A stretch of 64,000 bases of DNA from Cymodocea nodosa (lineage: Eukaryota > Streptophyta > Magnoliopsida > Alismatales > Cymodoceaceae). Numbering within the stretch: position 1 is the stretch's first letter; each line of letters begins with the position of its first letter. Where the stretch lies: positions 5,042,001-5,106,000 of the forward strand of contig CM072335.1 in assembly GCA_036874045.1 (NCBI GenBank), in the 5' to 3' direction. Position numbers and translations under genes: made by a program. Below are positions 56,610 to 64,000 of this stretch, in pieces. Under the pieces are notes generated by a model, which did no database searches, was not told where the DNA came from, and saw only the letters and a list, made by a program, of their open reading frames with translations.

Positions 56610-58825
56610 TGTTTAGAATGAAAAAGTGCATATTATTAAGGGTTAAATGATGGTTAATTGCATAATATTTAGCTTATCATATGAGAATTAAGCCATTATA
56701 TTATAATTGCACTGTTATATGCTTTAATTAAAGAATCTGCTTAATTTTGGGGAATTAATGTTAATTTAGTACATTTCTGAACTATCGATAAGTTGTAGGC
56801 TGTGAAATTCTTAAGTATCTGAATTTTCTGATATTTCGGACAGTTATGTTTAACATACCGAACATATTTCAGACATTTATGTTTAACAGACCGAACATGT
56901 CGGATAGTTATGTTTAAATTGCCGAACAGTTATGTTTTGAAAGAATATTTTATTATTTCCTGAAGTACACGTGTCAAAACCATAATGCATGACTTAAGTG
57001 AACTTTCGTTGAGTTATCTCTAACTATCTAAAATTGCAGCTAGGCATTGGACAGTTATATGTGTAACCCTCCGAAATGTCTTTTTATTTATAAAATAGCT
57101 GAGGACACGTGTCATGTTTTGGGAAAGTGACTTGATTGGATTTTTGGTGAGTTATTTATAACTATACTAAATGCATCTGAGCATCGGATAGTTAGACCTG
57201 TAACTCTTCGAAATGTGTATTTTATTATTAAACTACTGCTGACACGTGTCGAAATCTGTTAGATTTAATTAAGTTATATATCGGTGAGTTATCTGTAATT
57301 ATCCGAAATGCATCTAAGCATCGGATAGTTAAATTTGTAAGTATCTGAAATGCATTTGAGCATCGGATAGTTAAATCAACGAAGAAAGTCCGTTGAGTTA
57401 TCTATAACTCCACGGACTATTTATTTTCTAATATGCCACTGTAGCGGTTGCAGGAACAGATAGGGAAGAGAAAAACCACGTTTGCACGTAGCATGCAAGG
57501 ACATGAAATCATCGCCGTTGATACGAATGAAGGAAATCCAACCAACCATTCAAGTAGAAGCAGTTACTACTGAAGAAATATAAAAGAAAAGAAGAAAAAG
57601 AAGTAAAGTGTGTGTGTGTGATCGATGAACGGCAAGTGTGTACAAAGGAGGAACACCGAGCTTTCTACAAATAGTGTTGGCAATTCTGCAAAGTACCACA
57701 CCAACCATCGTTACCACCACCATAATCACCAACCATCAGAGGTTTATGAGAATACTTTCTTGATGTTAGGTCGATTCCGAGCCAAACACGGTGTTTGACA
57801 ACCACTATGATGAGTGATCGTGTCGCGGGAAGGGAAGCCATTTTCACCAAGCACCGACTCATATTTCAAGAAATTATAAAGCTTTCAGCCATGACTTCGG
57901 GTTGATACCTGTATGCTGAAGAGGAGATCATCTTGCAATTCTGGACTCACGATTCTATAGGGAGAGGAGACAGAATTGTAAGTGGTTTAACTTTCAATGG
58001 TGTAATCGCGTTGCAAGTAGTGACGGAAGTATTTACTGTCAAGTGAGATTACTTTACATTTCACCTTTCCCCCATTTCCATGTTCATATTAAAACAAAAA
58101 TACCGAAAAAACAGTTTATCTTTGTTTGTATGTGGTATTTGAGTGTTGTATTGTTTGTGTTGTATTGTGATTAATGTTATATTTATCAGTGTTGTGATTG
58201 TTTTATGTTAGTTTTAGTTTTACAGTTTATTGAAATTGGTTCGATCAAAAGACTTAAAGATTTTAATGGTTACTGTTTGAATTATATGAATGTTAGTATG
58301 CTTAATGATAAATCCAGTGTTTACTAACATTAAAGAGCTTAATTGATGTTATTTACAATTTGTGGAATCGCCCAATGGTTGGCCGAATTCCTCTGTAAAT
58401 AGCAGAATTAAAAAGAAAAGACAGGCTCGTGGAGTTAACTTAAGTCCACGAGGTTAGTCTGTTGAGTTAGCCATAACTCAACGAACTTTGTCCGTTGAGT
58501 TAACTGTAATTCAATGGAGAGCTTAGTGAATATATAAATTTGATTGTTAACAAATGAACAGTTCTCAAGTTCTTCAGCAATTCCCTATGGGATTGACCTG
58601 TACTTGCACACTGATACAATAGACACTGTGCACTTGCAGTTAAAGTACAAATTGGAATTAATATCTAAATTGTATTAAAGGTTGTTTGTTTACTTTTAAA
58701 AGAAAAAGAATAGGCATAAAGCTAAATTAACGAAGTAAAAACAGAAGTAGCAAATCCAAGTTTTTCTGGTACGTTATTGGAGATCTAATCAGATATTCTA
58801 GTGTCGTGCTGGGAAAACACAAACA
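56610..58825 (+). repeat. 5' LTR of element C (about 2.2 kb)
   Basis: Starts TGTTTAGAATG and is homologous to solo LTRs A and B except in its last 100 bases, which run to CACAAACA before the primer site; the exact end (58819-58825) is inferred. It contains three tandem modules with TACACGTGTC at 56966, GACACGTGTC at 57104 and GACACGTGTC at 57241, a period of 137-138. Near 58430-58515 AACTCAACGAACTTTGTCCG, then TTGAGTT can fold into a hairpin. Confidence 0.85.
56960..57380. repeat. Three tandem 138-bp modules with G-box palindromes
   Basis: Each unit has (T/G)ACACGTGTC, a TGACTTAAGTGA- or TGATTTAATTAA-like word, TTGGTGAGTTATCT, TAACTATCCGAAATGC and GCATCGGATAGTTA. CACGTG is the core plant G-box, bound by bZIP and bHLH factors. 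The same module occurs in other LTRs of the window. Confidence 0.8.
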
Positions 58826-58832
58826 AGTTTTA

Positions 58833-58850
58833 TGGCGCCGTTGTCGGGGA
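58833..58850 (+). other. Primer-binding site, tRNA-Asp type
   Basis: TGGCGCCGTTGTCGGGGA, one transition from the usual TGGCGCCGTTGCCGGGGA that pairs with the 3' end of tRNA-Asp, as in Athila elements. Confidence 0.92.
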
Positions 58851-58905
58851 ATTGAATTGATATAAGCAACTATTAGAGCTGTTTCATTTTAATAGCCAGA
58901 GTTGT

Positions 58906-59397
58906 GTGTTCTCTTTTGTAATTGAGAATATAACATATGCTTATGCTCAAAGATTTCTGAAACCTGTAATTAGCATATGTGAATTCTGTAATTCTGAAGG
59001 ACACGACATTTCTGATTGTTTGAAACTGAGACGTTTGCAGATGGTTAGAACCCATGAACAACAAATGAATTATCCTCAGTATAATAGAGCTGAGTATGAG
59101 AATCCTATAGTTTACCCAACTAATGGTCAGTAGATAATGTGTAATATGTTGAGAGACACGGAAGTTTGGGATAGGTATGACAGACTGGAGCATAGTATAG
59201 AGCAAAACCTTGACAAACTAGAATACTTTATGTGTCAGCAACAAGAAGTTAACCAATTAAACTATAAGGAAGCATATTCAAAACCTAAAAAGGAAATAAT
59301 TTACGAAACTGAAAAAACCATAATGAAAATTGATCAAAAATTGAATGCAATGAGATTAGATGATCTAGAAAGAAAATTAAAAGCATTAGACGAATAA
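58906..59397 (+). pseudogene. Gag remnant with zinc knuckle (element C)
   Basis: Only 80-odd bases after the primer site a frame already reaches the nucleocapsid zinc knuckle CEFCNSEGHDISDC (58979-59020), with all four ligands. The whole capsid part that should precede it (about 300 codons) is missing. A stop at 59134 separates a second open part (59137-59397) with a helical C-terminal region. Because of this deletion, the element could not make particles by itself. Confidence 0.75.
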
Positions 59398-59400
59398 ACA

Positions 59401-60612
59401 ATGAAAATACAGGTTATGCAACAGGATGATGAAAATTATAATGTTATAAACCTGCATAATTTGCAAAATATACAGCAAACCGAAAATACTAATGCAAGAG
59501 AATTTAAAGAATGCACTTTAAAACTAAAAACAATTGAAGATCATAATAACGAAAATAATATACAAAAACATCATGAGAGTAACGAAAATCTGGAAGATGT
59601 ATGTGTAACATTAAGATCTGGAATAAATATACCACCAAGAACTCAAAATGAAAATAATATGAAGATGGATAAGAGTAAAAATCAAAATGATAATGAAAAT
59701 GTAATAGCTGAAAATCTAGAAATCACTAAAGAACAATCTGAATCTGCTAATGAAGCTAAAAATGATCAAACAAATCAAATGAAAGAAAAAGAATCTTTTA
59801 AATCACAATCTTTAGCACCCTATCCTGAAAGATTACAACAAACAATACCTGAAAAACAAGAAAAAATCAGAGAAATTTTTGAAAAAGTACAAGTTAACAT
59901 TCCTTTGTTAGATCTATTGCAAAAAATGTCACCTTATGCTAAATTTCTAAAGGATTGGTGTACTAAGAAAAGAGAGCGAAAAGTTCTTAGAAAAGTCTTT
60001 TTAGCTAAGCAAAGTAGTTCCCTATTTCTGCCACAAATTCCTAAAAAGTTATCTGATCCTAGAATCCCTGTTATATCATGCACCATAGGAAATACTATTC
60101 TAGAAAGAACCTTAATAGACTTAGGTGCAGGTATAAATGTTATGCCAAGTGATATATTTGCATCCTTAGGATTAGAAGGCTTAACTCCTACTAGTATAGT
60201 TATTCAATTAACTGATAGAAGTATAAGATACCCTAGAGGAAAAATAGAGGATGTCTTAATTAAAATCAAAAACTTTATATATCCAATTGATATTGTAATT
60301 TTGGATTCCAAACAAATTAAGCATAAAAATAGTGATACATCTTTAATTTTGGGAAGGCCACTTTTAGCAACATCAGGAACTGTTATAAATTGTAAAACTG
60401 GAGTAATGAAGTTAGCATATGATAATGAGGATACTCAATTAAATATTTTCAAACCAGAAAGGTTTGAGAAGTTAGAGATGTCCTTGCATACCATAGACTT
60501 TTTAGAGGATGAAGAAGATATGTTAGATGATGTGATTCAAGAAGAATTAAATAGGCAAATCAATTCTGAAACTTTAAAGGAAAGTGAAAGCATAAACATA
60601 GAAGGAGATTAG
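59401..60612 (+). pseudogene. Gag C-terminus and aspartic protease (element C)
   Basis: An intact 403-residue frame. Residues 1-160 are charged and Asn/Glu-rich, probably disordered, with TLRSGINIPP (residues 71-80), typical of Athila gag-pol linkers. Residues 165-225 are the basic spacer (LLDLLQKMSPYAKFLKDW). The protease carries the catalytic Asp at residue 240 in LIDLGAGINVMP, followed by DRSIRYPRGKIEDVLIKI and the LGRPLLAT flap/substrate block (about residues 318-325). It processes the polyprotein. The frame ends at a TAG (60610-60612), and the same frame goes on open after it into the RT. Confidence 0.85.
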
Positions 60613-62225
60613 GAAGAAATTAATTTAGAAAATGATGATGTTCAATTAAGAGCTCTAGCTTCTGATGGGCAACATTTAGAATTAAAACCTTTACCTCCTG
60701 AATTAACCTATATATTTCTGGAAGATAAACGAACCTGTCCAATCATTATTGCTTCAAATTTAAAAGAGGATCAAATAGCTAAATTAAAAGATGTAGTAAA
60801 AAGTTATAAAGAAGCAATAGGATGGACTATGACTGATATAAAAGGGTTAAGTTCAACTTTATGCTGTCACCACATATATTTAGAAGAAAATGCTAAACCT
60901 GTTAGAATTCTTGAGAGGAGATTAAATCCAAACCTTAAAGAGGTAGTCAAGAAGGAAATAGTTAAATGGTTAGATAATGACATAATTTATCCGATTTCTG
61001 ATAGCTCGTGGGTTAGTCCAATCCATGTAGTTCCCAAGAAATCAGGATTAACAGTTATTAGGAATAAAAGTCAAGACTTGATACCTACTAGAATTCAATC
61101 AAGCTGGAGAGTATGTATAGACTATAGAAAACTGAATGTTGTGACTAGGAAAGATCATTTTCTCTTACCTTTTATAGATCAAATGTTAGAAAGATTAGCA
61201 GGGCAAGAATATTTTTGTTTCCTAGACGGGTATTCAGGGTATAATCAAATTCCAGTAGCATTAGAGGATCAAGAGAAAACAACTTTCACCTATCCTAATG
61301 GAACTTATGCTTTTAAGAGGATGTCATTCGGATTATGCAATGCACCAGCTACATTTCAAAGGTGTATGTAGGGCATATTTACTGGAATGTCTGAAGATTT
61401 TTTACAAATATTTATGGATGATTTTACTGTATATGGCAACTCATATGAAGTCTGTTTAAAAAATTTAGACCTAATATTAAAACGTTGTGTGGAAAAAAAT
61501 TTGGTTTTAGATTGGGAAAAATGTCACTTCATGGTTAAACAAGGAATAGTCTTAGGGCATGTTGTTTCTAAGAAAGGGTTGGAAGTAGATAAAGCTAAAA
61601 TAGAAGTAATTTCTAATCTACCAGAACCTAACTCATTAAAAGATATTCGATCATTTCTAGGACATGCTGGTTTTTATCGAAGATTTATTAAAGACTTTAA
61701 CAAGATAGCTAGACCTTTAACTAATCTATTAAAAGATGTTCCATTTAACTTTGATAAAAATTGCAAGGAAGCATTTTTCAGACTTAAGACTAACTTAATT
61801 TCAACTCCTATAATTCAAACACCTGATTGGAACCATCCATTTGAATTAATGTGCGATGCTTCTGATTTTGCTGTAGGAGCAATGTTGGGACAAAAGATAG
61901 AAAAATCTCCTAAAGTGATTCATTATGCAAGCAAAACCTTAAATGATGCTCAAGTTAATTACACAACTACTGAAAAAGAATTATTAGCTGTTGTGTTTGC
62001 CTTAGAAAAGTTTAGATCATATCTGATTGGAGCTAAAGTAATAGTATACACAGATCATTCAGCTCTAAAACATCTAATAAAGAAAAAAGAGACTAAGCCT
62101 AGATTGATCTGATGGATATTATTATTACAAGAATTTGATTTAGAAATTAAAGATAAAAAAGGTTGTGAGAATGTAGTAGCAAATCATTTATCAAGATTAC
62201 AAATAGAAAAATCAAATATTGAAAT
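60613..62225 (+). pseudogene. Reverse transcriptase and RNase H (element C)
   Basis: From the stop at 60612 the frame continues through the RT: WVSPIHVVPKK (61009-61041), VCIDYRKLN (about 61111-61137), FLDGYSGYNQIPVA (about 61219-61260) and the catalytic FMDDF (about 61413-61427), all intact. RNase H keeps [10 protein letters not shown] (about 61852-61881), [15 protein letters not shown] and [10 protein letters not shown]. Stops break it: TAG at 61369, TGA at 62110. The TGA stands where the family has Arg (CGA), a typical CpG decay. It copies the element's RNA to DNA. Confidence 0.9.
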
Positions 62226-63573
62226 TAAGGATAATTTTCCTGATGAACAATTAATGACCATCAACACAATACCTTGGTATGCAGACGTAGTTAATTATTT
62301 AGTTACTGGTCTAACACCTAAGGATTGGAAAAGACAGTATAAGAAATTGTTTTTCTAAAGAATAAAATATTACTATTGGGAAGACCCATACTTATTTAAG
62401 AAATGTCTTGATCTGGTTTTAAGGAGGTGTGTTCCAGAAACTGAATATCCGAGCATATTGTCTTTCTATCATGACCAAGCTTGTGGAGGGCATTTTGGTT
62501 TAAGGAAAACTGCTGCAAAAATTCTGCAATGTGGATTTTATTGGCCAATACTATTCAAAGATGCTCATAAATATTGCTTAAGTTGTTTAAGATGTCAACA
62601 AATAAGAAGAATATCAAAGAGGAATATGATGCCTCTTAATCCTATTGTTGAGGTTGAAATCTTTGATGTGTGTGGAATAGATTTTATGGGTTCATTTCCT
62701 ATGTCTAATCAATTTAATTACATATTGTTGGGGGTGGATTATGTATCTAAATGGATAGAAGCTATTCCTACAAAAACTAATGACAACAAAGTGGTAATAC
62801 AATTTATAAGAACCAATATATTTGCCAAATTTGGAATACCTAAAGATTATCAGTGATAGAGGAACTCATTTCTGTAATAGAAGTTTTGAAGCCTTAATGA
62901 AGAAATATGGAGTAAACCACAAAATTGCAACATCATATCATCCGCAAACAAGTGGACAAGTAGAAAGTGCAAACAAACAAATTAAGTTAATCTTAGAAAA
63001 AGTAGTAAATCCTACTAGAACAGATTAGGCTAATAGATTGATAGATGCACTTTGGGCTTATAGACTGCTTATAAAATGAGCTTAGATATGTCACCTTTTA
63101 GGCTAGTATATGGAAAAAGTTGTCATTTACTAGCTAAAATAGAACATAAAGCTTATTGGGCATTAAAAACTCTAAACACTAATTTAAATCAAGCTGTTGA
63201 AAATAGAAAAATGTAATTAATTGAATTAGAAGAATTTAGAAATGAAGCTTATTCAAAGAAAGTAAGAGAAAAAGAGAAAATGAAATTCTAGCATGATAGA
63301 AAAATTATTCCAAAAAGCTTTGAAATAGGACAAGAAGTATATCTTTATATAGCTAGACTCCATAACCATCTAGGAAAATTAAGATCTAGATGGGTAGGAC
63401 CTTACATAGTTCGAAATATTTATCCTTATGGAGCTATTAAAATTGAAAATCCTAAAAATCAAAATATATTTAAAGTAAATGGACAAAGACTTAGACCTAT
63501 TCTGAAAACACCAAAAAGCTCCTTTGGAATTATAGAAGAAGTCAGAGTAGAGGACTACTCGAGCTTTACTTAG
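62226..63573 (+). pseudogene. Integrase (element C)
   Basis: The HHCC zinc finger lies at about 62458-62610 (FYHDQACGGHFG...CLSCLRC). The core shows IDFMGSFP (about 62677-62700), VDYVSKWIEAIP, ISDRGTHFCNRSFEALM and, for Glu, SGQVESANK, so all three catalytic residues are visible, but a frameshift near 62842 separates the first from the second. Stops at 62356, 63026, 63214 and 63289 and a small deletion near 63063 follow. The C-terminal SH3-like part, LGKLRSRWVGPYIVRNIYPY and NGQRLRPI, is intact to the TAG at 63571. No chromodomain is present, as expected for this branch. Confidence 0.88.
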
Positions 63574-64000
63574 TAAAAAAATCAGTTTTTATGTTTATTT
63601 AAAAAAATAAAAAAATTATAAAATATAAAAATCGTTGCGGTTCAACCAACTGGATCCATCGGTATGACCGGAACATAAAAAATATGTATATTAATTTTCA
63701 GAAAAAAATGTTGGTTTTACCGAAACATAGTATCAGTTCAATTGGAAAAAAATTAGGTTTGACCGAAACATAGTATCGATTAAATCGGTAATAAATAAAA
63801 AAATAGAAAAACTATTATCTGTAGTATTTTTATTATTATATCTATTTGTATGGGGAGTCCATTGAGTTACGCTTAACTCAATGAGCATACTCCGTTGAGT
63901 CTTGAGTTATTCAACGAGCTTATTCCATTGAGTTAACTGTAACTTAACGGAGTACTGTAGCTAAGACCGCGGATGAAATAGTAATAGTTGGTTCAAGAAA
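63574..64000. other. Untranslated 3' region of element C with short repeats
   Basis: The word GACCGAAACATAGTATC, with a related GACCGGAACAT, recurs about every 50-55 bases (63665-63790). Then TTGAGTTA / TAACTCAA hairpin words follow (63855-63960). No polypurine tract or LTR start is seen before the window ends. Confidence 0.55.

Larger units (their letters stand above)
56610..64000 (+). mobile_element. Element C: Athila-like Ty3/gypsy retrotransposon, 3' LTR beyond the window
   Basis: A 5' LTR (56610 to about 58825), a tRNA-Asp primer site, a shortened gag, protease, RT, RNase H and integrase lie in order and in one direction. The gene order, tRNA-Asp primer and sequence phrases place it in the Athila/Tat branch. 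The protein blocks are well kept but broken by about ten stops and several frameshifts. It is inserted in the 3' LTR of element D. Confidence 0.92.

Noticed and set aside
1-64000. CRISPR arrays, bacterial operons, rRNA or tRNA genes
   Set aside because: No regular short-repeat/spacer array, ribosome sites or cloverleaf sequences were seen; the tRNA-like words are retrotransposon primer sites.

Overview
This is nuclear DNA from a flowering plant. It is AT-rich, has no bacterial-style operons, and carries plant-type introns in the one intact gene and in a transposase remnant. It also holds plant retrotransposon lineages: Sirevirus-like Ty1/copia, Athila-like and chromovirus Ty3/gypsy. I cannot name the species. 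Almost the whole window is old, nested transposable elements decayed by stop codons and frameshifts. The only clean gene I can support is a two-exon minus-strand gene at 37783-38933 for a small, very acidic, disordered protein of the Hev b 5/pKIWI501 type, with a TATA box upstream.

Left part (1-14.7 kb): a cut-off Sirevirus-type LTR (1-755); a dead PIF/Harbinger DNA transposon with both of its genes (1374-4061); simple and tandem repeats (4.2-5.9 kb); a copia 5' end (LTR, primer site, gag; 6629-7260); a broken F-box gene (9990-10807, minus); and on the minus strand a degenerate plant-transposon ORF (11.27-13.24 kb) beside an Athila-like gag (13.26-14.44 kb) and the end of a gypsy integrase (14.53-14.74 kb).

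Middle (14.7-33.5 kb): a 16.45-kb Sirevirus-like copia element (minus strand, 14745-31195) sits inside the gypsy integrase. Both LTRs, primer site, polypurine tract and a 5-bp target duplication (TCTTG) are visible, and the split integrase resumes at 31201 and runs back through RNase H and RT to about 33.47 kb. The copia element was later hit by a second copia LTR (23932-25167, duplication GGTAC), an Athila-type solo LTR (18852-20845), and a tandem duplication of about 1.2 kb.

Gene island (33.5-42.3 kb): a 68-bp minisatellite, two GC-richer patches of unknown nature, the acidic-protein gene, and 3 kb without recognisable genes.

Right part (42.3-64 kb): two opposed chromovirus fragments; a fragment of the plant-transposon ORF; a Sirevirus-type LTR (minus) into which a Sirevirus-like element D (plus, from 46398) inserted; an Athila-type solo LTR inside D's 5' LTR (46568-48560, duplication CTAGT); and a long Athila-like element C (56610 to beyond the window end) inserted in D's 3' LTR. 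The layers can be put in order from their junctions.

The most unusual signal is a short module of about 130-170 bp (paired TAACTATCCGA / TCGGATAGTTA motifs, ACTTAAGTCAT and a GACACGTGTC palindrome). It recurs in the LTRs of both unrelated superfamilies, Ty1/copia and Ty3/gypsy. I see no new protein-coding system.
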